The position numbers were made by a program, and so were the translations under genes. The notes under the pieces were generated by a model, which worked only from the letters and a program-made list of their open reading frames with translations, ran no database searches and had not been told where the DNA came from. This document shows, piece by piece, positions 53,453 through 62,543 of a DNA stretch of 64,000 bases. The DNA is from Diphasiastrum complanatum (Eukaryota > Streptophyta > Lycopodiopsida > Lycopodiales > Lycopodiaceae), in NCBI GenBank assembly GCA_029204225.1, contig CM055093.1, positions 21,171,701-21,235,700 on the forward strand, read 5' to 3'. Numbering within the stretch: position 1 is the first letter of the stretch; each line of letters starts with the position of its first letter.

Positions 53453-53827
53453 ATGGCGGAGCGCATACCACCGAGGCCTGAGGGCGGAGCTAGGAGGAAG
53501 CTCGAGGAAGATGTCCGAAGGCACAATGAAAGGCATCGGAAGCAAGAGGCAGACATTGCAGAGATGCTGCGACAGGCTCGGTAGAGAAATCTGGAGCCGG
53601 AGCACCCCCCCCCCCCCCCCCCCCGCTGTGCCCCCCGCCCCCGCTGTCAAGCTGGATTTGGATGAGGAGATTGGAATGAACTTCACACAACGACAACTCA
53701 TCATGGTCAAGGAAAGGGCGGCCCGCCGTCGGCTAACCAGGAGGCAGATCGGGCTAACCGGAAGGCAGAGCGAGAGCGACAGAGCAATGCACCTGACGAG
53801 GGCGAGGAGTCTGTGGAGGATCCGTAG
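53453..53827 (+). pseudogene. Small coiled-coil reading frame, copy 2
   Basis: From ATG 53453: MAERIPPRPEGGARRKLEED, VRRHNERHRKQEADIAEMLR, then TAG after QAR. The same frame goes on after a C-run with VKLDLDEEIGMNFTQRQLIM and VKERAARRR; a further frame ends ERERQSNAPDEGEESVEDP at TAG 53825-53827. Strongly charged and helical throughout. EDVRRHNER also occurs at 48948-49145. No known domain; likely an accessory reading frame of a transposon. The C-run and one frameshift break it. Confidence 0.5.
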
Positions 53828-54110
53828 GAATGTTTAGAATGGATAGGATCCAGCCGTATGTGGCTGGCTGTTCTTATGTAGTTTTCGGCATAAGATGAAA
53901 CAACATTTAGTGTTTAACACAGTGTAAAGAACAGCCTCAGCCATATGTGGCGGGATTCGTATTGTTATTTTGATACCACTGTTGAATTAATGTTCAATGT
54001 GTTTTTTGTGCAACGCGTGCCTGGGAAATTGCAATGTAATATGTGTGTTTCTGAAATGCTATCAAGGGGGTTGTATTTCTGTGTAGTGCATCTGCTATCA
54101 ATCTCTGCAG
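53817..54110 (+). repeat. Tail segment shared with 42509-42800
   Basis: Same segment as fused to LINE copy 1. Here it directly follows the coiled-coil frame (GGATCCGTAG holds its stop codon), so this is probably its native 3' region. Confidence 0.85.
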
Positions 54111-54325
54111 TTGAAACTAATTGAAAATATGCACATACCATTCGAAATAAAATTGAAAACAAAGCATCACAATTACAAATTGACAAATACAAAATGTGCA
54201 GCGAATAAAGTACGTCCAACAATAAATATAATATGGAAAATGGTCTGAATACAGTGTTCGACCATCTAGTCGCCAAACATGAAACATGATATCAAACTGC
54301 TAAAAATAAAATAACAGAGCTACAA
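54111..54325. other. AT-rich 3' flank of the AT-hook reading frame
   Basis: No gene; likely 3' untranslated region of the minus-strand frame at 54326-55525. Confidence 0.4.
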
Positions 54326-55525
54326 TCAATGCTCTGGCTTTGACTCAGACGAATGCTTCGGAGACAACTCAAGGTCCCGAGCTAACTCTCGCAACTGACA
54401 TCTATGCCTGTCTGGAACTGGCATGGGCTGTGTATCCGAGGAGGAAGACTCGTCATCCTCATCCTCCCAATCTGCCTCCGCATCAGCCCCCAAGCAAGCC
54501 AAACCAACAACACCTGCTCCAGCTGGCTGTAATACTGCACCTTTACCTGAACCTGGAGCCCTGCGAGGTCGTCCTCTCTTCCCTGGTTGTTTCTGTGCTC
54601 TGCCTTTCTTGTTCGGTGCACCCTTGGGCCTTCCTGGCCTCTTGCAGACGAGGGGAGCCGTCAATGCCTCATCACCCCCATGCAGATCACCTGGCTGGCT
54701 AGGCTGGGCCCAAGCTGAGGCCGGCTGGGATAGAGAAGCCAAAGATGGGTCTCCTTGTGCAGCTGATAGTGGAGGATAGGTCCGTGGAGTGTGTGCCCGT
54801 GGGGCTGCTGCTGGTGGAGGAACTGGCTGTGGAGGGGCCGTCCCTGCAGGAGGCAAGTACAGCAGTGATATGTACTGAAAGGGGCGCTGGTACTGGTACA
54901 TCCTGGGTGCTGCCAAAGGAGGAGCTGGTGGAATGGGTGCTGCCAAAGGAGGAGGATGTGTCATGGGTGCTGCCACTGGAGGAGCCATTGTGGATGTGGG
55001 CGTTGCAAGAGAAAACCTGGGCACAGATGGTGGCCTGCCATGGAGACCTGGTGCTGCAGAAGTGGATGGCAATGGAGGGGCTACAGGCCTCAATGGCATC
55101 GGTGGCACTGGAGGTGCTGTGCGGCGCACATACACCCTCTGAGGAACTAAAGGAACTGCAGGCACCTCGTGTAGCTGCTCTGGCTGAGACTCTGTGTAGG
55201 GCATGCTGGCTAGAGAGGATGGGGGCGCCCTGACGCTCGGCATCTGCTGGGCCTTTGAATCCAACTCTACAATCAAGTCGTCCAATTGGGCATCCGAATA
55301 CAAATGCTTTGGGCTCTGGGACTCATCATGTGCACCATCCTCTGGATCATCCTGTGCAACATGCGGACCCTGCATAGCCTCCCAATCGGTACAATCAAAG
55401 TCATCTGGTGACTCCTCTAGTGTGCTGTCGTAGAAATGTCTATGACTCTGTGATGCATGAATCCAAGCAGCTGCGAAAGGTAAACCCAAATCACTCTGCC
55501 CCCTATCAAGAGCCTCCTCCATCAT
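54326..55525 (-). CDS. hAT-A-associated AT-hook protein region (399 residues)
   Basis: Open minus frame of 399 residues; the frame is also open upstream to about 55570 (GANGIPSYVD), so it is probably the last exon of the hAT-A transposase rather than a separate gene. N-terminus acidic (SPDDFDCTDWEAMQ), middle a 200-residue Pro/Ala-rich stretch, then AT-hook-like basic motifs (KRPGRPKGAPNKKG and GKRGRPRRAPG) and an acidic tail (DWEDEDDESSSSD). AT-hooks bind the minor groove of AT-rich DNA. hAT-B has a comparable tail after its dimerisation domain. The dimerisation exons expected between it and the transposase core at 55.6 kb are not seen. Confidence 0.55.
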   Translation of the reverse strand: MMEEALDRGQSDLGLPFAAAWIHASQSHRHFYDSTLEESPDDFDCTDWEAMQGPHVAQDDPEDGAHDESQSPKHLYSDAQLDDLIVELDSKAQQMPSVRAPPSSLASMPYTESQPEQLHEVPAVPLVPQRVYVRRTAPPVPPMPLRPVAPPLPSTSAAPGLHGRPPSVPRFSLATPTSTMAPPVAAPMTHPPPLAAPIPPAPPLAAPRMYQYQRPFQYISLLYLPPAGTAPPQPVPPPAAAPRAHTPRTYPPLSAAQGDPSLASLSQPASAWAQPSQPGDLHGGDEALTAPLVCKRPGRPKGAPNKKGRAQKQPGKRGRPRRAPGSGKGAVLQPAGAGVVGLACLGADAEADWEDEDDESSSSDTQPMPVPDRHRCQLRELARDLELSPKHSSESKPEH

Positions 55526-55565
55526 ATCAACATAAGAAGGTATGCCATTGGCCCCCCTGTGTGCC

Positions 55566-57598
55566 CTACCCGTCTCCCGGTATAATCTGTGGCATGTGAC
55601 CCACCTCTACCACGTGATGCACCTGTGACCCCTGCTCTAGGCGTGTGCCCAACACCAGTCCAAGTGTCGACCCCTCGTTGTCAGCCATGCGGAGCACAAT
55701 GTAGAGTGGTCGAAGCAGTCCTGACAATGTCTGTGTATCCCTCCAGAACTGGTCTCCCCTCACCGTGGAACAAAAGTGCTCCCCATCCTCAGTGTGCTGA
55801 AACGTACTGGCACGCCAAAGATCACTGGCAACCATCTGTAGAAGCTGCGCCCTACACCTGATCAAAAGGTCGATGACCACCAAGTCGAATGCAAAGCGTG
55901 TGGGGGTTGGCTTACGGAGGTCCAGATGGCTGAACACCCGAAACATGGCAAGAACACGCCTCTTCCTGGTGACAAAAGTCACCAGGAAGAGGGCCTCACG
56001 GACGATGGCTCTAACCCAGGGTAGTGCACCTATGTCCCCCATCAGAAGGTCTATGTCGTGCGCTGCACAGGGGGTATGATCAATGTGAGGGAACTCGGCC
56101 TCTAGCAGTACACCCATTTGAATGCAGTTCGTGGCATTGTCCGTCACCACCGTGACGACATGCTGTGGGCCTCTGGATAGGATGGAAGACCTGATGACAT
56201 CAAACATGAACTCTGCAGATATGACTCTCCCCCCCTGCTGCAATCCACGGCCCTCAAAAACTGTGCCCATGCAGCTGGAGACCAAGATGTTGAGGATCGG
56301 CCTCCTCCTGACATCAGTCCAGCCATTGAACATGATGCTGCAACCGTAAGTGGCCCAGTGGCGACGTAGAGGCTCTATCTCTCTAGACAAGGACTTGAAC
56401 CTATCCCTTAGCATGTGTGTACGGACAACCTCTGAACTAGGGACTCTCTAGCTAGGGCTGACAGACTGTGCAAGGCGGAAGGCCCTTCTGAAGGGCTCAG
56501 AGTCGGTGATGGCAAATGGAAGGTTCAGCTCATAAATCAGACTGTCCACGGCCTGTGTAGCCTCTCTGTCTGTGTGTGGCTGATGCGCGCCGCGAATGCT
56601 CTGCTGCCTAAGAACTCTCCCAGCTGGGCGACGGGTAGCAGACCTCCAGCACGGTGCACCAAACGTGACGGGAATGGATGATGACGCGACAGGCTGGGCA
56701 CTAGTGGATGCATCGGCTGTAGACGTGGAATGGGGAGAGTGGGATGCACTGGCAGGGATGGGTGCAACAGCATAAGTGGGGTGCACTGGTGGAGGGGGGA
56801 CATCTGGCATGGGATACGAAAACTGCTGGCTAGGGAGGTCATCCGGATGGGAAGGGAGGGAGGAAGGGATCTCCTCAACATCCTGGAAGGCCTCGTCACT
56901 GGCATCCTGGGCATGGTCCTGCTCTTGCAGCTTTAACCTACTTCCTTCTAAAGGCTGTTGGCTACACAACAGCAGTAAGCTGCCTTCCGCTGAAGCCAGC
57001 TGGCTACACAACAGCTATAAGCTGCCTTTTTTCTGCTGAAGACGACTGGCTACACAAAATACCTCCTAATTTTTGTCTTTCTGAAATATGTACTTATTTG
57101 TCAAAAGTTTTTAAGCGAATGGTGGCAACTGGCAGATGAGATGGGACGGGATCCACCGGAATGGGTGCAGATGGGGGTGCGTGTGTCGGAACTGTCTGAG
57201 GGGGGTGAGAGACAAAGGGACTGGACGAGTATGCACTCCCTCTCCTCATGCGTGCCAGCCAAGCAGGCAGCAAGTCGGGGTCAACCACGTAAGGCGCGGT
57301 GCAAAACCGAAGAACACCCTCCGAAATGGTGTTCTCCCCCGCCACAAGATGTGGCCCGTAGGTGTCCAGAAGTCGCTGCCTAACGGGAACGGACATGCTG
57401 GCACAGGGGGCAGCATTCAGTGTGCCACCATTTTTGGCGCGTGCGCCGAGTAGGTGGCCTTTAAGGCGAGTGAGGGTGGCACTGAACTCAACCAGGCAAA
57501 ATCGACAGCGCACGATCTTTGCACCGGACTTGTTGGACTTGTACCCGCCTGACAATGTCCACCTCGCCCCACAGATTGGCAAGGTTGGAATGCACCAT
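55566..57598 (-). pseudogene. hAT-A copy 3 transposase (diverged, interrupted)
   Basis: ATG at 57598 (MVHSNLANLWGEVDIVRR), then a small deletion and frame change before the BED finger (KIVRCRFCLVEF…LKGHL). The Pro-rich linker is interrupted at about 56932-57115 by unrelated repeat sequence. The DUF659 core is intact in one frame: GCSIMFNGWTDVRRRPILNI, MGTVFEGRGLQQGGRVISAE, VVTVVTDNATNCIQMG, TPCAAHDIDLLMGD. The frame ends after STLGLV, where copy 2 continues YELMDRIGQF. It shows the pre-frameshift sequence of copy 2. Confidence 0.83.
56932..57115. repeat. Insertion with three tandem units in hAT-A copy 3
   Basis: TGGCTACACAACAGC…TAAGCTGCCTT units begin near 56961, 57003 and 57049 (periods 42 and 46 bp), followed by AT-rich sequence. 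They replace about 100 bp of the transposase linker (the VYDFLMDSPPPEQ region in the other copies). Looks like filler DNA from break repair or a small insertion; no TSD seen. Confidence 0.7.
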
Positions 57599-57756
57599 TT
57601 CTGTGGAGGGAACTGGGGAAAAAAGGCAGAGATGATCGTGAGTGCGATACGAGGCGGAGGGCTGGAAAATCCACAGCAATGGCCGAAGTAGCAGTAGCAG
57701 GGGCGGAAGCGATCTCTGCAACGCAAATACAGTATGATGGCACCGCTAGATCTATG

Positions 57757-57997
57757 ATATATATATATATATCAGACATGAGGGTCCGGGCCGGATGTGG
57801 CCTTTTCGCATCCGCGTTCGACGCCCGGACCCGGACGCGTCCGACCCCCGGACGCGAGGTCGGAGGCATCCAAAAAAAAATTTGAAATTTTTATCTGGAT
57901 GCGTCCAGCGTTGGACGCGTTTTTTTTTTTTTTAAAAAAAAAAAAAAAGAATGGGCGCGCGAGCAGCGGACTATTCCGCAGAAGCCCGGGAAGCCCG

Positions 57998-58082
<85 letters not shown>
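57757..58082. repeat. (AT)8, GGACGCG repeat and (GA)n right of hAT-A copy 3
   Basis: hAT-A copy 3 ends GATCTATG at 57756, then (AT)8, CAGACATGAGGGTCCGG, multiple GGACGCGTCC motifs, TTTGAAATTTTTATC, GGGCGCGCGAGCAGCGGACT and a (GA)n tract (about 58005-58082). The same order follows hAT-A copy 2. Confidence 0.8.
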
Positions 58083-58084
<2 letters not shown>

Positions 58085-58085
<1 letters not shown>

Positions 58086-58088
58086 TAT

Positions 58089-58127
<39 letters not shown>

Positions 58128-58407
58128 TGTGTTCTGTGTTTGTGTGTGATGATTGTGTGTGTGTGTGATTATTTATGTGTGTGTGTGTGTGTGTGGGTTA
58201 GTTGATTTGTGTATGCACAGATGTGTGTGTGGCGATTTGTGTGAGAGAGGAAGAGATAGAGAGTGTGAGAGACAAAGAGAGAGAGGATTTGTGTGTGTGC
58301 ATGCGTGTATGAGACATGGTGTGTGTGTGTGAGTTTAGGGTTTAGGGTGCTTGGGTTTGGGGTCTAGGAGAAGAGAGAGAGAGAGAGATATTAGATTTGC
58401 GTGCTTT

Positions 58408-58469
<62 letters not shown>
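58085..58469. repeat. Microsatellite arm, inverted at 63673-64000
   Basis: (GT)n, then GGGTTAGTTGATTTGTGTAT, GCACAGATGTGTGTGTGGCG, GAGACATGGTGTGTGTGTG, GTTTAGGGTTTAGGG and (GA)n at about 58424-58469. The reverse complement, in the same order, is found at the right end of the window. The two arms bracket LINE copy 2. Confidence 0.85.
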
Positions 58470-58474
<5 letters not shown>

Positions 58475-58674
58475 CGCTCGTCCCATTTGGGATGAGGTGG
58501 AGTTGATGCCCGACAAAAAGTGGCGTTGCCCTTTTTGTCGAAAGCAGACTCACAATCCCCTCAAATGTGCTCGAACCCGAAAGGCGTTCCCTGTGAACTG
58601 CTTTTGACAAAAAGGGCAACGCCACTTTTTGTCGGGCATCAACTCCACCTCATCCCAAATGGGACGAGCGGCCA
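58470..58674. repeat. Near-perfect hairpin derived from a BED-finger gene start
   Basis: Arms 58470-58547 and 58597-58674 are 78-bp inverted copies with a single mismatch, around a 49-bp loop; (GA)n/(CT)n flank both sides. Each arm, read inward, encodes MAARPIWDEVELMPDKKWRC, PFC. On the minus strand this continues QKQFTGNAFRVRAHLRG, a BED-type zinc finger (C-x2-C…H). It is not the hAT-A or hAT-B finger. A transcript would fold into a long hairpin able to feed small-RNA production (inference). Confidence 0.88.
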
Positions 58675-58828
58675 TATCTCTCTCTCTGCTGACGCTTCTC
58701 CCTCTGCTGATCCACCTGCCCGATGCTGATCCACCTGCCCGATCCACCTGCTGCTAACCTGGCCTAGCTCGCCCTACCCTGGTCGCACTCACCTCCCCTG
58801 TAACCTCCATCGCACTCAGCGGGTCTCC

Positions 58829-59848
58829 ATGACCAGAAAAAAGGGGAGCCCTCGCTCCCCTCCCCCTCGCTCCCCTCCCTCTCCTTCGCTACCCCCTCCC
58901 TCTCCTTTGCAGCCTGTCGCTGGCCCTTCAGACACCCCCTCGCTGCCTACTCCCTCTCCCACCACCTCTCCCACCCCCTCGCTGCCTGCTCAGCCTACTC
59001 CCGCCCTTCCCACCCCCTCGTTGGCCCTTCCCAACCCCTCGCTGCCTGCTCACAGCCCTCCCCCCTCTTCCTTGGCCCTCTCCTTTCTCCATGGTTCTCC
59101 TGCCCCCTCCCATTATCCTCTCTCATTCCCTAAAGAAGCCTACTCTCCTACAAAAGCATTTGAACAGTACCTTCTCTCTTGCATGGAACAGATTACACTG
59201 GAATCTAGCTACCTAAGGATGGAAATGGGTCAATTGAAAACCACAATACAAGCTATGGCAATCGAGAAGCAAACTATGATGGCCCGGATCACATCTTTGG
59301 AAGAGACCTTAAGCAGAAAAGAAGAACCAGCCAGCACCACAAAGATCCAAGAATTGGAGGAACGGATTGAGCAACATAAGGCGGAAACCAAAACATGGGC
59401 CACTCTATTCAAAGAAGACGTTAAAGAAGGTACACACACTTTCAATAGCGTCATCTCAGCCACCATATCCGAAGAAGAAATGCGGAAGTATAAATCTCTG
59501 AATGTGCGGGTGCGAGGAATTGAAGATACTAAGGCTCCAATTACCGAAGCATCCAGTTTCCTCAGGGATACACTTTCCCACCATCACAACGGAATGGAAA
59601 AAGCGTGGAGAACTAAAAGAGATCCAACTACACTCATCATACGGTTCACGGGAATAGAGGAGCGGCAAGCTGTCCTTAGGCTACGAGCTAGGCTGAGAGG
59701 TACCCTTGTCTTCATGGACGATGATCTCACACCTATGCAAGTTGCCGAAAGGAGGAAGGTTTTCAGCGAAGCCAAAGCACTGGGAAAAAGGGTGATATAT
59801 CGGGATGGTAAGGCCCGATACGTTGACCCCCAAAAATCTGAGGCATAG
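58829..59848 (+). CDS. LINE copy 2 ORF1 protein (339 residues)
   Basis: ATG at 58829, stop TAG 59846-59848. Residues 1-110 are Pro/Ser-rich with repeated TPSLP-like units. About 115-205 forms a coiled coil (EQITLESSYLRMEMGQLKTT, IAIEKQ-type heptads, EERIEQHKAETKTW). About 225-300 resembles the RRM-like part of L1 ORF1p (LNVRVRGIEDT, TTLIIRFTGIEE). The C-terminal part is basic (RARLRGTLVFMDDDLTPMQV, AERRKVFSEAKALGKR). L1-type ORF1p coats element RNA and acts as a nucleic-acid chaperone. It has no stops, unlike copy 1. Confidence 0.82.
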   Translation: MTRKKGSPRSPPPRSPPSPSLPPPSPLQPVAGPSDTPSLPTPSPTTSPTPSLPAQPTPALPTPSLALPNPSLPAHSPPPSSLALSFLHGSPAPSHYPLSFPKEAYSPTKAFEQYLLSCMEQITLESSYLRMEMGQLKTTIQAMAIEKQTMMARITSLEETLSRKEEPASTTKIQELEERIEQHKAETKTWATLFKEDVKEGTHTFNSVISATISEEEMRKYKSLNVRVRGIEDTKAPITEASSFLRDTLSHHHNGMEKAWRTKRDPTTLIIRFTGIEERQAVLRLRARLRGTLVFMDDDLTPMQVAERRKVFSEAKALGKRVIYRDGKARYVDPQKSEA

Positions 59849-59854
59849 GGATTT

Positions 59855-59887
59855 GGGCCCCCCGGACTTAGGAGCGGTTCGGGGCCC
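59855..59887 (+). promoter_or_regulatory. GC-rich stem-loop after the LINE ORF1 stop
   Basis: GGGCCCCCCGGAC pairs with GGTTCGGGGCCC (with bulged C residues and one G-U pair) around a loop containing TTAGGAGC. It starts 6 nt after the ORF1 TAG, as in LINE copy 1. ORF2 has no ATG before its first endonuclease motif; its frame opens after a TAG within this loop (59869-59871) and is -1 relative to ORF1. Confidence 0.7.
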
Positions 59888-61327
59888 TCACAAAAGCATT
59901 GCGGTTAAGTTTATGGAACTGCAATGGTATCCATTCTTCAGCTACAGCAGGAGACTTTAGAGATTTTTGTACTACAGGGGATATCCTTATACTTACTGAG
60001 ACACATGAGAGTCCTGAGAGAGGACTTCCTTGCATTGAGGGATTTTGCTGGCTTTCTACTTGCAGAGAGAAGACGAGGGCACTGACTAGTCGCGGTTCAG
60101 GTGGTGTTGCTCGCTTATTTCGAGACTCTCTCCAGCCATGGGTCGAGCTACTATACACTGACGAGCAGGCTCGCTATATTTGGATCAGGTTGGACCACAG
60201 GTTGATGGAGTTAGATCGTGACATATTCTTGGCTATTTGTTATTTCCCTCCAGAGACATCAGCTTTCACCTCAGAGGAGGAGTCACCTTTCATGGATATT
60301 TCATCGGACATTATCAGATATGAGGATCGAGGATATATTCTTCTAGCGGGGGACTTCAATGCCAGGACTGGGTCTAGGCAAACGGAATTTCACAGAGCAG
60401 CAGATGACCCACATCGGATACATGCACTTGATTGGGATGATCTTGGTCTTATACGGCGATCGGCGGATGCAGCGGGTCCAGTCACATCATATGGGGAGCA
60501 GATGCTTCAGTTGGGTGAGGCTCATGGACTGGCCATTTATAATGGCCTTCTTCCGCTGCCAGGCTCTGGTGACTACACTTCCTTCCCACAGTGGAGGACA
60601 TAGCGTCGTCGACTATTTCATGGGTTCACCGTTTCTCCTTCACTTCATTTCATCCTTCTCTGTACACCGCACCACTCTTTCTGATCATTCATATCTCTCA
60701 CTCTCTGTCAGTCATCTCCACATCACACCTATTTTCTCTTCGACCCCTACAGCTAAACCCACCTACCGCTACACTTCACATCACACACCACTATACAGAG
60801 AAGCCCTCTCCGATCTCCTTACCTATTTCCCACATGAGCATACTTTAGAGGAGCAGTCCCTCTTTCTTGTCCAGACCATCCATACTGCAGCTTCCATTGC
60901 CTTTCCATCCCCACGGCCCAACGACCAGCAACGTCATAGACCCTATAACCCCTGGTATGATCAGGAATGCATCCAGCTACATCAGAACCTCATATATGCT
61001 TGCTCCCATCTTCCTCATATGACCAAAACCATATCTCGTGTCTACCGCAGAACCACCAAGAAAAAGAAAATTGCATACGAGATTGGTCAGGGTAAGAAAC
61101 TGATGGATCTCCTCTTTAGTTCTTCCTCAGGTTCATTCTGGAAGAGGTTCCTTCCACGGTCACCCCCACCACGGATCACAGACCTCAGCACTTGGGTCGC
61201 ATATGCCACATCATTGTACACCATCCCAGATACCCCTCCTCTTCCCACCTCCTGTCTCACGGATACTTCTGCCATATTCACTAACGAACCTATAGAAAAG
61301 GCCATCACACGACTCCATTCCCATTAA
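59872..61327 (+). pseudogene. LINE copy 2 ORF2, endonuclease and linker
   Basis: AP-like endonuclease motifs: LWNCNGIHSSATAGDF (Asn), TETHES (Glu), YIWIRLDHR, LAICYFPPETS, LAGDFNARTGSRQ (Asp and Asn), then after a frameshift near 60590 GGHSVVDYFM and TLSDHSYLSLS (SDH). The catalytic residues are all present, unlike copy 1. The linker (YRRTTKKKKIAYEIGQGKKL, SSSSGSFWKRFLPRSPPP) leads to a TAA near 61326 before RT. The endonuclease nicks target DNA to prime reverse transcription. Confidence 0.87.
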
Positions 61328-62543
61328 GCCAAAGACATTGATGAGCTAGAGGCTGAACTTCTAAAGTATGCTCCCGACATCCTCTCACCCTTTCTCTCCA
61401 TCCTATTCAACCGAGCTGTCACCTCTGATTTTCCCTCTCCATGGTCCACATACCTCATTCACCCTATCCACAAAGGCGGAGACCCCATGAAAGCTGACAA
61501 CTACCGCACCATTATGATCAGTTAGCCCTTCGCCAAAGTATATGGTTCTATCCTACAGTCAGAGATCAGTACAGAGATGGATGCTAGATCACTCCATGCC
61601 ATTGGACAGGCGGGTTTCAGACCGGGATATACTACATCGGATCATATCTTTACTTTGAGGTCCATCATTGAGGAGGCTAAGGCCAAGAGGGAGCGTGTAT
61701 ACTGCTGCTTTGTGGATTTCCGCAAGGCATTTGATTCTGTGCCTAGGCATCTATTGATACAGAGACTTCATGATCGGGGCTTTCAGGAGGATACTATACA
61801 GGCGGTGGTAGCATTGTACAGGCGAGTTATTGGCAGGGTCCGACTATCAGGAGTTATTTCACCGGAGGTGGTCAGTACTGGTGTCAAACAGGGATGTCCA
61901 CTCTCCTACACTTTTTGGTCTTTACATTGACGAGCTAGAGCATGTTATACAGAGTGATGGAGGGGAGGGTTGTACATTGGGCGACCTCATTATTGCTATT
62001 CTCCTTTATGCTGATGATGTGGTTTTGCTTTCACGGACGAGAGAGGGTTTGCAGCGACACTTAGATGCTCTTCTTTCTTTCTGCACACAGTGGGGTTTGT
62101 CGGTGAATGTGGCCAAGACTAAGGTTATGGTGTTCAACACCTCTAGGTCTTTCATGATGCGACAGGAGCTTCTATGGGATGGTCATCCCCTAGAGGTTGT
62201 TGATTCCTATACATATCTAGGAGTACTATTCTCGGGGCCTACGTTCAGCATGAGACACGCAGCTATTTCCCGGGTACGGAAGGGCTATGCCTCACTGGTA
62301 GATTTGGAGAGACTATGTTTCAGCTCAAACATCAGAGATGCGACTAGTAAGTGTCGGCTCTTTGACACTATGGTTGTGCCCTCAGCTATGTATGCTTCCG
62401 AGACATGGAGTACTGGTCTAACAGCTACTGATTGGACATATATCTCCCGGCTCCAGATTCGTTTGCTCTCTCGGATGATACGGGCTAAGCCCTCAGTACC
62501 ACACCAGATTATCTTGGCGGAGTTCGCGGTCCCCCCCATTTAG
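61328..62543 (+). pseudogene. LINE copy 2 ORF2, reverse transcriptase
   Basis: YLIHPIHKGGDPMKADNYRT, IMIS, then a TAG (about 61522), then HAIGQAGFRPGYTTSDHIFT, VYCCFVDFRKAFDSVPRHLL (motif A), STGVKQGCPLS, a frameshift near 61905, LFGLYIDELEHVI, and the catalytic box LLYADDVVLLSRTREGL (YADD). Continues GLSVNVAKTKVMVFN and SYTYLGVLFSGPTFSMRHAA. A TAG at about 62540 precedes the C-terminal region. It needs a few base changes to be open, so it is recently dead. Confidence 0.9.

Noticed and set aside
54340-55433. Several + strand frames opposite the AT-hook frame
   Set aside because: GC-rich antisense shadows; the minus frame has coherent AT-hook motifs and a hAT context.
58335-58352. TTTAGGGTTTAGGG (plant telomere repeat)
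   Set aside because: Only two units, inside a microsatellite-rich arm; not a telomere or a convincing interstitial telomeric block. The AACCCTAA runs near 10760 and 11590 are likewise too short and irregular.
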